Shown here one piece after another: positions 19,446-29,024 of a stretch of DNA of 64,000 nt; positions within the stretch are counted from its first letter, which is position 1, and every line of letters begins with the position of its first letter. Source of the DNA: Lawsonella clevelandensis. GTDB lineage: Bacteria; Actinomycetota; Actinomycetes; Mycobacteriales; Mycobacteriaceae. The DNA lies in the NCBI RefSeq assembly GCF_001293125.1, contig NZ_CP009312.1:872608-936607 (forward strand), in the 5' to 3' direction. Under the pieces are notes generated by a model. That model saw only the letters and a list, made by a program, of their open reading frames with translations, was not told the DNA's origin and searched no databases. Both the position numbers and the translations under genes were made by a program.

Positions 19446-19459
19446 TTAGGTATACCTAA
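19446..19459. promoter_or_regulatory. DtxR/IdeR iron box upstream of the ABC transporter operon
   Basis: TTAGGTATACCTAA is a perfect 14-base palindrome and matches the outer arms of the DtxR/IdeR consensus (TTAGGTTAGGCTAACCTAA), with a shortened centre. It sits between the end of the biosynthetic operon and the start of the transporter operon, close to AT-rich -10-like sequence (TATGGTTAT, minus strand). Iron-loaded DtxR/IdeR would repress transport here. Confidence 0.75.
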
Positions 19460-19466
19460 ACTGAGT

Positions 19467-20282
19467 TCAGTGTACTCCTCGCCCCTGGCCACCCGTCAAC
19501 CGCGCCAAAAGCCCTGGCACTGACTCCGGATACTCCGCCAAATAGAAATGCCCACCCGGCTGAAGATGCACACCACCCCACTTCCGACAGTAAGACTTCC
19601 ACCCCTCCAACCCCTCCAGGAAGCAATCCGGGTCCTCCTCCCCTGCTACCACCACGATTTCATCCACAAACAAACTCGTCTGCGACGACCGGTACGTCTC
19701 CGCCAGCCGGTAATCCTCCCGAATAGCCGGAATGAGCAACGCCGCCAGCTCCGGAATGGCAAAAATCTCCGCATTGCGCGGATCCACCCGCACCATCTCC
19801 TCCACCAGCTTTTCCGTCGGCTTGTTATGTACCTGCACATAGTCCGGCGGGTAGGAAATGTGGGGGGCATTATGCCCACTCACCACCAGCTGAATAACGG
19901 TCGTGCGGGCCGGATCCCACTGCAGGCGGTGAGCCAGCAACCAGATAGCGGTCTCATAGGCCACCACGGCACCCAACGAATGGCCGAAAAAGCGGACGGT
20001 GGGAAGAGGATGACGGCGCAAATGCACAGCCAACTCTTCACCGACCTGCGCGGCGAGGGCCTGCACATGGGCGGGCATCGGCTCGGTGAGCCGCGCATCC
20101 CGGCCTGGGTAGGTGACACCCCACACCGGGCCCCACTGCCAGTGGCTGCCCCACATGTGGAAAAAGCGGGGGCTGCCGCCAGCATGCGGAAAAACAAAGG
20201 TCGGCACTCCAGCCGCCGAGTCAGCGACCGAGCCAACAGCGGGGGTGAAGAGTTCAGAGAGCGCTCCAGCCATCGGACCCAT
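19467..20282 (-). CDS. type II thioesterase of the NRPS locus (PchC/YbtT-like)
   Basis: A stand-alone thioesterase of about 271 residues. It shows FPHAGGSPRFF near the N-terminus, the nucleophile in GHSLGA, and the late histidine in PGGHFYL. Such enzymes clear stalled or mis-loaded carrier domains on NRPS lines; PchC and YbtT do this in pyochelin and yersiniabactin synthesis. It is the last gene of the five-gene operon: its ATG at 20282 shares a base with the stop of the reductase gene (TGATG). An alternative ATG two codons upstream at 20288 exists. Confidence 0.88.
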   Translation of the reverse strand: MGPMAGALSELFTPAVGSVADSAAGVPTFVFPHAGGSPRFFHMWGSHWQWGPVWGVTYPGRDARLTEPMPAHVQALAAQVGEELAVHLRRHPLPTVRFFGHSLGAVVAYETAIWLLAHRLQWDPARTTVIQLVVSGHNAPHISYPPDYVQVHNKPTEKLVEEMVRVDPRNAEIFAIPELAALLIPAIREDYRLAETYRSSQTSLFVDEIVVVAGEEDPDCFLEGLEGWKSYCRKWGGVHLQPGGHFYLAEYPESVPGLLARLTGGQGRGVH

Positions 20283-21418
20283 CACCATACAATCTGCCGA
20301 GGCGGTACCGAATCAATCGTCACCGGGCGCGGTATCTCCGCCGCCACCTCCTGCCACAGCTTCGTCAACGCCAGATCCCGCTGTCCAAACACCTCCTGCT
20401 GGCAGGTTGCCGCAGCCACCGCACCCACCCGGTTCATCACACCGCGCGGCCACAACTCCTCCAACAGCTCCCGGCCAGTAAACTCCCGGAACGGACCCGC
20501 GCCCGCATCCGTGAACTCGTCATCTCCCACCAACATGCTGGCAGACACATCGGCCGAATGAGTGAACGTGCCATTGGCGTAGTGGCTGCGGGGCATCCAC
20601 CGCACTGGGCCATGCATATGGTCGAAGATCAACTCCCCATCCTCGCACTCCACCACACACCCGAAGAGCGGCTGGGAATGGTTATCGGGGTCCAGAGGCG
20701 CCATCCGGTTGTAGAGGCGAATGTCCACTGGGGTGCCGTCCCAATCCAGAGTGAGGTTATAGACCTGCTTATTCACACCCTGCTGGGCAATGTTTTCCCG
20801 CTGCAGAATGAGCCGTGGCAAGCCCGGCAGCATATCCGCCAGAATCGCCAGGATGGCATAGAAAATGTGGATGGATCCGCGTACTTCTACTGCCATAATG
20901 CGGGACTGCTTGCGTAGCGTGGACACACACCGCACCAGGTTCTGCACCGTCGGCAGGGTGGGGTAAAACGGGTTCACCGCATAGACAGGGTGTGCTACAC
21001 CCGTGGCTGCCACCACCTGGCTGGGGGTGGCAGCACGGGCGGTATGAAGGTGTTGCACAATGGAGCTGGGGTGCACAGGGTGCTCCTGCAGCACCGATGT
21101 GCCGGACTGCAGGAAGAAGCGGGTGATGTCGTCGCCAGGTCCACCGGTTACCGCAGAACGGACCACCACACAGGCCAGCTCCACCTCCGGCAGGCCCGCC
21201 GCAGACAGGGAGGTGACGGGCTCCGTGAGATCCGGTAGCGGGTAGAAGGGGACGCCGAACCTGTCCGCCAGGGCGCGGGAGCGGTCCGAGCCGCGGGCCA
21301 CAATGCCGGCCAACTCGACGGGACTGTCGGGGTGAGCAAGACCGCGGGAGTAGTGCAGGCCGAAGGTGCTGCCGACGACCAGTGCGCGGGGGCGGTGGGG
21401 GCGGGGGGAGGTGGTCAT
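20282..21418 (-). CDS. thiazolinyl imide reductase (PchG/Irp3 family)
   Basis: A 378-residue NAD(P)H-dependent oxidoreductase of the Gfo/Idh/MocA fold. The nucleotide-binding start is VVGSTFGLHYSRGL, and the EHPVHPS segment resembles the EHP motif of the Irp3/PchG subfamily. These enzymes reduce a carrier-bound thiazoline to a thiazolidine during yersiniabactin, pyochelin and related synthesis. Placement between NRPS genes and a type II thioesterase supports that role. Its ATG overlaps the preceding stop by one base (TAATG). It implies that at least one heterocycle of the product is a thiazolidine. Confidence 0.88.
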   Translation of the reverse strand: MTTSPRPHRPRALVVGSTFGLHYSRGLAHPDSPVELAGIVARGSDRSRALADRFGVPFYPLPDLTEPVTSLSAAGLPEVELACVVVRSAVTGGPGDDITRFFLQSGTSVLQEHPVHPSSIVQHLHTARAATPSQVVAATGVAHPVYAVNPFYPTLPTVQNLVRCVSTLRKQSRIMAVEVRGSIHIFYAILAILADMLPGLPRLILQRENIAQQGVNKQVYNLTLDWDGTPVDIRLYNRMAPLDPDNHSQPLFGCVVECEDGELIFDHMHGPVRWMPRSHYANGTFTHSADVSASMLVGDDEFTDAGAGPFREFTGRELLEELWPRGVMNRVGAVAAATCQQEVFGQRDLALTKLWQEVAAEIPRPVTIDSVPPRQIVW

Positions 21419-22914
21419 TAAAGCTCTCCTTCTTCGTCGTCGAGGGCGGTGTCACCCTGTCGGAGGGAGGTGGTGACGGTGGCGGGGTCCTTCATGATGT
21501 CCTCCCACCAGTAGTCGGTATCGGGAAGGTCCACCGGTAGACACACGCCGGCGGGAACGACGGGGGTGGCGGCAGTGGTGGGAGTGCCGGCGCCGTGAGG
21601 GGAAACGGGGTCGGGGGCGCCTGCCGTATTGCGATCCGTGGCAGGGCAACCCCCGACACCCGAGTTCAAGGATGGCTGCGCGGCACCCACACTGGGGCAT
21701 GCCCGACGCAGCGCATACAGGGCGGCAATGGCCGTCACCGAGGCCGTCACCAAGAACGAATCCACGCATTCTAAGGTGGCATGCCACATCTCCGACGGGT
21801 CTGCCCTGTTCACTGGGTCCGAGCTGTTCACGGGATCCGAGCTGTTCATCGTGTCCGCCATGGACTCTCCCAGCGGGGTGTGGAACTCCCTCAAAGGGGC
21901 ATCAGACAGTCCTGCGGAAACGGCGGTCCCTTCCATTCGGAAGTAGTGGCGGCGGCCGAAGTCGTCCATGCGGGCGGCCTCCATCACCTGTTCCACCGTG
22001 GCGTCGCCGGCGATCATCTTCTGGATTTCCAGCGTGGTCTTAGGGGCATCGCTGACGTTATGCCAGCGCACACTATGGGCCTGCGCGGCAGCCGCAGCAG
22101 CCGCCACCTCCCGGTCGCAGTGGGCGTGGGCCACCGCCGTGGGGGAGAACGTGGCAGCCACCTGCGCCAGGTAACTTTCGGGGAGGCAGGAGGCGCGAAG
22201 CTGGCCATCCACCCACTCTTTGCCCGCCCACAACATGCCGGAATTTACCGAGTCCACAAACTCGTGGAGGGCCGCTTCGGTGGTGGGTTGGGCACCACCC
22301 GAGTAGAGCTCCACCGTGGCGCCGGGGCCGGCAGCGCGCGCCAGCAGGCGCACCAGAATACCGGACAGACCAGGTTGGATGCCGGCACCAAGGATGAGGG
22401 GGACAGTGACGGCGGGGACGTCGGCGGGCTGGCCGGCGGGCGCAGTTGGGGTCTCCCCCACGGGTACTGACGCCTGCCCGGAGTGCGGATAGGTTGCGGG
22501 CAGGTCAGAGGTGGCCATAATCTCGGCGACCATGCTGTGGTCACCTGAGGGGTCCGCGTAGGCAATATTGTGGGTGAGGCAGTAGCGGGCCAAACGGGGC
22601 GTCACCACATAGCCTGGCCCAGCCGTGTTCACCAGCAGGTCCGCCCCCGTCAACGGCGCGCCCGGCCAGTCGGCAGGGTCCTGTTCAGCATCACAGCCGG
22701 CACACACCCGCACTTTGTGCTGTGGGTAGGCGGCACTGACTTCGGCGGCCACAGCCTCCAGGCGCTCTGTAGAGCGGCCGGTGAGACGCAGTTCCAGCGA
22801 CACTGTCTGCGCAGTACCTGCCGGAGACTCGTCATCCCACCGACGGAGAAAATAGCGGAGGGCGGTGCGACCCACAGTGCCGGTGGAGCCGTTCCAGGCA
22901 ATAACGGGAGACAT
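21418..22914 (-). CDS. saccharopine-dehydrogenase-like oxidoreductase of the NRPS locus
   Basis: A 498-residue protein with an N-terminal Rossmann start (IAWNGSTGTVGRTALRYF) and further saccharopine-dehydrogenase-family features (LLVNTAGPGYV, YADPSGDHSM). Residues from about 350 to 470 include a low-complexity, proline- and threonine-rich stretch with a short SSDPVN repeat, probably a disordered linker. Proteins of this family occur in some thiazoline-siderophore clusters, where reduction or tailoring of the carrier-bound chain has been proposed. Here it coexists with a PchG-type reductase, so a second redox step or a different ring may be its target (inference). Start and stop overlap both neighbours (TAATG). 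Confidence 0.75.
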   Translation of the reverse strand: MSPVIAWNGSTGTVGRTALRYFLRRWDDESPAGTAQTVSLELRLTGRSTERLEAVAAEVSAAYPQHKVRVCAGCDAEQDPADWPGAPLTGADLLVNTAGPGYVVTPRLARYCLTHNIAYADPSGDHSMVAEIMATSDLPATYPHSGQASVPVGETPTAPAGQPADVPAVTVPLILGAGIQPGLSGILVRLLARAAGPGATVELYSGGAQPTTEAALHEFVDSVNSGMLWAGKEWVDGQLRASCLPESYLAQVAATFSPTAVAHAHCDREVAAAAAAAQAHSVRWHNVSDAPKTTLEIQKMIAGDATVEQVMEAARMDDFGRRHYFRMEGTAVSAGLSDAPLREFHTPLGESMADTMNSSDPVNSSDPVNRADPSEMWHATLECVDSFLVTASVTAIAALYALRRACPSVGAAQPSLNSGVGGCPATDRNTAGAPDPVSPHGAGTPTTAATPVVPAGVCLPVDLPDTDYWWEDIMKDPATVTTSLRQGDTALDDEEGEL

Positions 22915-25900
22915 TACTGGGCGTCTCCTTCCGCGGTGGCGCGAGCGGTGCGGGCGGCGGCGGGAGCAGCCTCGTCGGCCGCGGCGGCGCGTTCAGCGGC
23001 CAGGCGGGCAGCCACCTGCGGGTCATACATTTCAGCGAGCAGGTCGGCGACGCCGGGGGCGTTTTCGCCTTCCATGCAGGTGAAGTGGGTGCCCGGAATG
23101 GAGGTCACGCGCAGGTTGCCCAGGCAGTACTCCTCCCAGAAACTCTCCATGTCGTCGCCCAGCGTGGGGAGGAAATCAATATCGCCGGTGTTTCGCAGGA
23201 AGTGCACATCCCCTAGGTAGGGCAAGCCCTCCCAGGCGCCCACCGCCTGCAAACTGTGGTGGAACACCTCCGACACCTGCTCAATAAGCTCCACGCCACC
23301 CCGCTCCGGGTGCTTATCGGAGAGCAACTGGATGCGCTCGGTGTGGGTAGCCGGGGCGTTATCCCAGGCTTGCTTCACGGACGTGTCGCCGGCCTCATAG
23401 ATGCAGCCCTCGGGAAGGGTGCGGCCATAGGTGGCGCGGACGGTGCGCAATGCCTCCCCCAAGGAGGCCTCATCGAAGCAGAGGCCCATATCCCGCGGGT
23501 CGATACCTAGAATGCGGGCCAGGGAGAAGTCCAACAGAATTGGGTCTGTCACCATGAATGGCATCCGGTAGGCGGAGATGGCCGCATAGTGGGCAATCTC
23601 CACGCCCGCCATCGCCAACTCCGGCACCATGGTGGCGCAGATCAGCCCACCCATGCAGTAGCCCACCACATGTAGCTTGGTGGGGCGCAGAGTGTCCAGC
23701 AGGTTGCGAGTGTAGCGGTGGGCGAGCAGCGCAAAGAGCTGCTGCGGGGCCACCTGTAGATAGGAGTCGTTGGGTTGCCGCTGGATACCGATAACCGGGG
23801 GGCGGTTCGGCTGCTTGGCCAGCTGGGCGAAGAGCGTCTCGTAAGGGGTGAGATTGCCGGTGCCGTCGTGAACGAAGAGGATGGCCTCCTCGGAGGGGTC
23901 GGTGCCGGCGTAGTTGCCGGTGCCCTCCATGACCACACTCCAGCAGTTGCCCTTGGGTTCGGGGAGGTCCCGTACGGAGAGGAAACCGTGCCCATCGGGG
24001 GTGACGGCCGGTGGTGCACCGGCAGGGGTGCCGGTACCGGCACGGGAGTCAACCGCGGCGCCACCAGCAGAGCCGCTAACAGCGCGAGTGCCAGCAGCGC
24101 TCCGCGAACCGGCCACAGCTGGGTCGGTAGCAGCGCCATGCGAACCCACAGTAGCCGCCTCTGCCGTAGCGGACTCATCACCCGCGTTGGCGGTGGTGAT
24201 GACGGTGGCTACTGCACCAATGGTGGGGTCGGCCACCACTTCACGGAGCAGGTCATCCCAGCTGATCGCATCACCGCCGGGCACCTCACTGCGCATGCGG
24301 CCCACGCAGCGGGCCAACAGTAGCGAGTCACCGCCCAAGGAGAAGAAGTCATTGGCGGGGCTGAGGTGCATGTCCGGGTCGAGGGACAGTACGTCGTGCC
24401 AAACGGCGGCGATGGCCTCCTCCGTGGGGTTGAGCTCAGCGGCCACCCCGACGTCACCACTATGCTGCTGGTGCACATAGCTGGTGCAGAGTGCGGCCAG
24501 TGCCTTGCGGTCGACTTTGCCGTTATCGGTGAGGGGGATGCTGTCGGTGATGACGATGGTGGCGGGCACCATGTAGCTGGGGAGGAGTTCCCGGCAGGCG
24601 TCGATGAGCGGCTCGGCAGTGAGGTGACGGGTGTCGAGGGTGTCGGTGCGGCGCATCCACAGAACGTGGTTGTTGCCGAGTTCCATGATGTCACCCCGCG
24701 CCGGCCAATGTTTCACGGTGTGGAACGGCGAGTTGGCGATGGCCTCCTGCCACTGCACCAACGTCATAAACGCCGTCTTCGTCTCCCCACGCACATCCGT
24801 AAAAGCACTGGAAGACAAGCCTTCCTGGAACTCCACCGTGGACATCAACACCGGGCTAGGCACCGTGGACTCCGTCGCCGCCAACTGCCCGCCCGGCGCC
24901 AACATGCCGTGCAGGTTCGTCAACAACTGCACCATATTCGGGCAGTTGTGGAACACGTTGACCCCAATAAGCAGGTCGATGGACGCATCCGCAATGCCCT
25001 GTTCCGTATGCGGGCGGTTGATGTCAAAGATCTGATACTGCAACTCCGGCCACAGCTCACGAGCCGTATCGAGGAAGAACGTGGTGAGATCCGAGAAAAT
25101 GTACTCCACCGTGGGAACACCATTCTCGTCCGGGGTAAACGCGTCCACGGACCGTAGCCACTCCACAATGGAGGCAGTGGACGCACCCACGCCGGCTCCC
25201 GCTTCCATAATGCGCAGCGGGCGCAGCTCCGGGTTCTCCACAACCTGCCGGACGCGGGCCTTCACCCCCGCCACCAGCACCGTATTGAGGTAGCGGCTGG
25301 AAAGATTCTCGGCGTACACCGCGCGGGCCACATCCATATTGCCCTCCGGGAACAGAACAGCCTTGGCGTCTAGCTCCCCGGTGCACAGTCGGTGAATGTT
25401 GTCGGTGCAGGTACGAACAAACTGCAGCATGCCGGCACCATAGTGGGTGCGCTCCTCCAACTCATCCACGTGCCGCCAGAGTTCCTCGGTGGTGACGGCA
25501 GGGTCTCCCAGCGGGGAGGCGTCGGCCAGGGTAATGGCCGGTTCGGGGGTGGTGACGGCTGCCGATACGCTGGCGGCCGGAGCCGGTGTGGTGGCGGCAC
25601 CGGTGGGCTGCCAGCCGCGCTCCACCAACGTCCGATACCAGCGATCCAGCCGGTCATCCTGCTGGAGCTCCGACACAGACTGAGTCTGCAACGCCAACTC
25701 CACCTCGCCGGCCATCGCCCGCAACGCAATCATGTCCAGGGTAGCGGAGAGGCTGCGCAGTGCCCTCTCCTCCACCGTCGCCCGGAACTCATCAGCTGTC
25801 GCCGTCATCTCCGCGCACTGCTGCGCGAACACCGCCTCCCGCTGAGCGGCCAGCTCCGGGTCGTGGGCGGGGGTGACGACTGCCGCCACCTGGTAGGCAC

Positions 25901-28900
25901 CCGAGTGTACATCCTGGTGCACCAGCGAGAACGCCTGATCCACCTGCTCCTGGCCGCGCAACGCAGCGTCAATCTCCCCTAACTCGATGCGGTGGCCACG
26001 AATCTTCACCTGGCCATCCACCCGCCCCAGGAACTCAATCTCCCCATTGGGGAGGTAACGGCCGTGGTCGCCGGTACGGTAGGCACGCTCGCCATGATCC
26101 GGCTCGGTAAAGAAAGCGGCGGCGGTACGGTCCGAGTCGCCGAAGTAGCCGACGGCCACCCCGTCACCACCAATGGTGATCTCCCCAATCTGGCCGGGGA
26201 CACAGTCCTCCTGGTCGGCGTTGAGAATCCACATGCCCTGGTTACGCAGACCGCGACCGTAGGGCACAGAGGCCTCGATCTCGTCGCCCACCATCACCTC
26301 GTGGAGGTTGGACCAGATGGACCCTTCGGTGGCGCCACCCATGGCGAAGAAGCGCAGGCCGGGGGCATCAGTCTGGATGTCCAACGGCTGGGTGACAGGG
26401 ATCCAGTCACCGGAGAGCAGCGCTGCACGCAAGGGCAGAGCATTAGGGTTCTGCTTCGCAGACAACCCCAGCGGCTCCCGAGTTTCCGCCAGCAGGTCCG
26501 TGACCAGCTGCAACTGGGCCGGAACCGAGTTCCAGATAGTGATGCCGTGCAGACGAATGTCCCGTACCCAGGCCAGCGGATCCGCCAACGTGCCACAGGA
26601 GGGGAACACCACGCGCCCACCCCGACCCAGCAGGCCGAAGACGTTGTAGACCGCGAGGTCGAAGGAGTAGCGAGACACAGCCAGCACAGCGTCCTGGGCG
26701 TTAACGCCCAGATTGTCGTTAATGGCATCGATGGTGGTGCGGGCCTGCTCGTGGGCGATCACCACACCCTTCGGAGTGCCGGTAGAGCCGGAGGTGAAGA
26801 TGATGTACGCCACCTCGCTGGGATCCCCGGCGGTTGCGGCCACCTGAGCGAGGAGGTCGGCGGGAAGGTCCTGTGCGGTGACGGCGGCCAGACCAGAGGG
26901 TGCAATCGCACCAGCAGGCACATCTGCACTGTCAGCTGCGGGCAAGGACGCCACAGCCTGCTGGTAGGCCGCAGCCACAGCCGCCTCATCCAGTACCAGC
27001 GGGGTGTCCATCCCGGCAGCGGCAGCCTGAGTGGCCAGCTGCTCCACAATGCCCGCCCGGCGCGCCTCCGGCCAGGCAGTATCCAATGGCACATAGGCAC
27101 CACCGGCCATGAGAACCGCCAACTGGGCGGCCACCTGGTCGCGGCCTGCCGGCAACGCCAGCGCCACCGGCTCCCCCGACTGCAAGGGGCGCAACGTAGC
27201 ACCAATGGCCAGGGCAAGGTTAAGGAGCTGGCGGTAGGTTACCTCTCCCCGCGCGCTGGCCCCCGCCAGCCGGGACTCGTCACCCTCCTGCGCCATGGAC
27301 CCGACCAGCACCGAATCCGCCAACCCCGGATCGACCAGCGCGGGATCGACCACAGCCACCGCATCCGGGTGCGCCAACGCCTGCTCCACAATGGGCCCAT
27401 GCAACGTCCCCAACACGCCTGTCGTAGGCTGGCTCGAAGCCACCCGCGCAATAGCGGGGATCGTGCGCCGAGCTAACCCGTCACCCTCCCACGCGGCCTC
27501 TGCCACCGCAGCATCGTCGCTCAACAGCGCCCGCACCAGGGCAATGTAGTCGGAGTAGGCGGCATCCAGCACACTGGCAGAGAACGCACCATCGCGGGTA
27601 TCCCAGTCGATACTGATGCCCGCCCCCTGCGGGGAAAGCTGCACATCCATCAACACCTGCGGGGTCTGCGAAATACCAGACCCCACACGCGGAATGAGCA
27701 CCTCCGACTCCGTATCCGCGGCAGCCCCCACCGTGGAGGTAATAACAATGGGCGTAAAGAAATTGTCCTGGCCAGTATGGCGGCCAATCATGCGGGCCAC
27801 CTCAGTACCCGGAACCGCTGTGTGGTCCAGCGACTCGAAGAGGTCCACCTGCACCTGCTGCGCATTCGCGGCGAAACTCTGGTGACGGTCATTACCCAGC
27901 GGCAACAGGGCGGTGGAGGTGAAGTCGCCCACAATGCGGTTCACATCCGGGGCGAACGGCTGGCGGGCCAACACCGTCAAGGTGACAAGCCCCGCATCCA
28001 AGCCCGTGTAGCGGCGAAGTACCCGGCCTAGCGCCGCCATCAGTACCGCCGACGGGGTAAGGCCACGCTGCTGAGCGCGCGCAGTGAAGGCCGCCCACTC
28101 CGCCGGGCTGAGCGAGGTGGAGTGGCGCGAGTAGTGAGGAATTTCCTGCCCATCCAGCGTGATGGTGGAGCTGCGCAGCACCTCCGGGCGGGCTTCCGCC
28201 GACAGCGCAAAGGCCGGGGGCAGACTATCCAGGCGGTCCGTCCACCACTGCCGGTCCCGCTCGCGGCGACGCTTCCCAGCCGGGGACTCCATCGCCAACT
28301 TCTCCGACTGGAGGTAGTCGCGGAACGTTAGGCTTGGTGCTGGCGGCGGGGTATCCGGGTGGCGGAGCGCCTGCTCCATGTCCGCGAAGATGACGGACAG
28401 ACCGAGGAAATCGGTGAGCAGAAGGTCCACAGACACATGCAGTACCGTGTCGGCGGGGCCGACAGTAACCACGGCATCGATAAGAGGCTGGCCGGCGGTA
28501 ATGTCGTACACCTTATTACGGTAGGTGGCGGCAATGCTGGCACGCTGGGCGGCAACGGCGGACCCGTCCCTCTCCTCGCGTAGGTCAAACACCTGCAGCG
28601 GCACCTGTAGCGCCGGGTTGGAGCGCTGCCACCCGTCCGGATGCACTTCGCACTTCATCATCGGGTGGGCGGCCACTACCGCATCCCAAGCGGCAGTGAG
28701 CTGCGCGGGCGTGTAGCCACCCTCCACTGTAAATTCGGTGTAGCCGTGGCAGCCCACCCCACCGTGCTCGAAGGCGTTGGTACGGCCCACCAGGTAGCTG
28801 GCTTGGACGTCTGTCAGCGGGAAGGGTGCGGTGGCGTTGGCATCATCGCGGATGATGGTGCCACGCTGCAACGCCTCGATGATGGCCGGTTTATTAGCGC

Positions 28901-29024
28901 TGACGGCCTGCTTCAGTGCGGCGGTGAAGGCACCAGCGGGGGCACGGAATTTGAGGGCTCCGTTGTCTGTCCAGAGTTCAATGCGGCGAGCGGCGAGCTC
29001 GTCGAGGAGTTCGGGGATGTTCAC
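22914..29024 (-). CDS. NRPS 2: docking-Cy-A(MT)-T-TE, cysteine-type termination module
   Basis: A 2036-residue terminating NRPS. Rough layout: TubC-like N-terminal docking domain 1-55; heterocyclisation domain 65-490 with the motif D-LLLT-D-FL-G; adenylation domain 540-1510 with FTSGSTGTPKG; an embedded methyltransferase 1190-1455 (AGAGVGAS) inserted before the A10 region, as in PchF; carrier domain near 1570 (LGGDSL); thioesterase 1700-2000. Specificity residues read D, L, Y, N, L, S, I, W (from FDLAVYNVFG, TIWNS, LLSGDW, GSIWSN), matching the cysteine code. The thioesterase nucleophile motif is GYCMGG, with cysteine instead of serine. The GTG start overlaps the NRPS 1 stop. The likely outcome is addition of a last, N-methylated cysteine ring and release. 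Confidence 0.88.
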   Translation of the reverse strand: MNIPELLDELAARRIELWTDNGALKFRAPAGAFTAALKQAVSANKPAIIEALQRGTIIRDDANATAPFPLTDVQASYLVGRTNAFEHGGVGCHGYTEFTVEGGYTPAQLTAAWDAVVAAHPMMKCEVHPDGWQRSNPALQVPLQVFDLREERDGSAVAAQRASIAATYRNKVYDITAGQPLIDAVVTVGPADTVLHVSVDLLLTDFLGLSVIFADMEQALRHPDTPPPAPSLTFRDYLQSEKLAMESPAGKRRRERDRQWWTDRLDSLPPAFALSAEARPEVLRSSTITLDGQEIPHYSRHSTSLSPAEWAAFTARAQQRGLTPSAVLMAALGRVLRRYTGLDAGLVTLTVLARQPFAPDVNRIVGDFTSTALLPLGNDRHQSFAANAQQVQVDLFESLDHTAVPGTEVARMIGRHTGQDNFFTPIVITSTVGAAADTESEVLIPRVGSGISQTPQVLMDVQLSPQGAGISIDWDTRDGAFSASVLDAAYSDYIALVRALLSDDAAVAEAAWEGDGLARRTIPAIARVASSQPTTGVLGTLHGPIVEQALAHPDAVAVVDPALVDPGLADSVLVGSMAQEGDESRLAGASARGEVTYRQLLNLALAIGATLRPLQSGEPVALALPAGRDQVAAQLAVLMAGGAYVPLDTAWPEARRAGIVEQLATQAAAAGMDTPLVLDEAAVAAAYQQAVASLPAADSADVPAGAIAPSGLAAVTAQDLPADLLAQVAATAGDPSEVAYIIFTSGSTGTPKGVVIAHEQARTTIDAINDNLGVNAQDAVLAVSRYSFDLAVYNVFGLLGRGGRVVFPSCGTLADPLAWVRDIRLHGITIWNSVPAQLQLVTDLLAETREPLGLSAKQNPNALPLRAALLSGDWIPVTQPLDIQTDAPGLRFFAMGGATEGSIWSNLHEVMVGDEIEASVPYGRGLRNQGMWILNADQEDCVPGQIGEITIGGDGVAVGYFGDSDRTAAAFFTEPDHGERAYRTGDHGRYLPNGEIEFLGRVDGQVKIRGHRIELGEIDAALRGQEQVDQAFSLVHQDVHSGAYQVAAVVTPAHDPELAAQREAVFAQQCAEMTATADEFRATVEERALRSLSATLDMIALRAMAGEVELALQTQSVSELQQDDRLDRWYRTLVERGWQPTGAATTPAPAASVSAAVTTPEPAITLADASPLGDPAVTTEELWRHVDELEERTHYGAGMLQFVRTCTDNIHRLCTGELDAKAVLFPEGNMDVARAVYAENLSSRYLNTVLVAGVKARVRQVVENPELRPLRIMEAGAGVGASTASIVEWLRSVDAFTPDENGVPTVEYIFSDLTTFFLDTARELWPELQYQIFDINRPHTEQGIADASIDLLIGVNVFHNCPNMVQLLTNLHGMLAPGGQLAATESTVPSPVLMSTVEFQEGLSSSAFTDVRGETKTAFMTLVQWQEAIANSPFHTVKHWPARGDIMELGNNHVLWMRRTDTLDTRHLTAEPLIDACRELLPSYMVPATIVITDSIPLTDNGKVDRKALAALCTSYVHQQHSGDVGVAAELNPTEEAIAAVWHDVLSLDPDMHLSPANDFFSLGGDSLLLARCVGRMRSEVPGGDAISWDDLLREVVADPTIGAVATVITTANAGDESATAEAATVGSHGAATDPAVAGSRSAAGTRAVSGSAGGAAVDSRAGTGTPAGAPPAVTPDGHGFLSVRDLPEPKGNCWSVVMEGTGNYAGTDPSEEAILFVHDGTGNLTPYETLFAQLAKQPNRPPVIGIQRQPNDSYLQVAPQQLFALLAHRYTRNLLDTLRPTKLHVVGYCMGGLICATMVPELAMAGVEIAHYAAISAYRMPFMVTDPILLDFSLARILGIDPRDMGLCFDEASLGEALRTVRATYGRTLPEGCIYEAGDTSVKQAWDNAPATHTERIQLLSDKHPERGGVELIEQVSEVFHHSLQAVGAWEGLPYLGDVHFLRNTGDIDFLPTLGDDMESFWEEYCLGNLRVTSIPGTHFTCMEGENAPGVADLLAEMYDPQVAARLAAERAAAADEAAPAAARTARATAEGDAQ

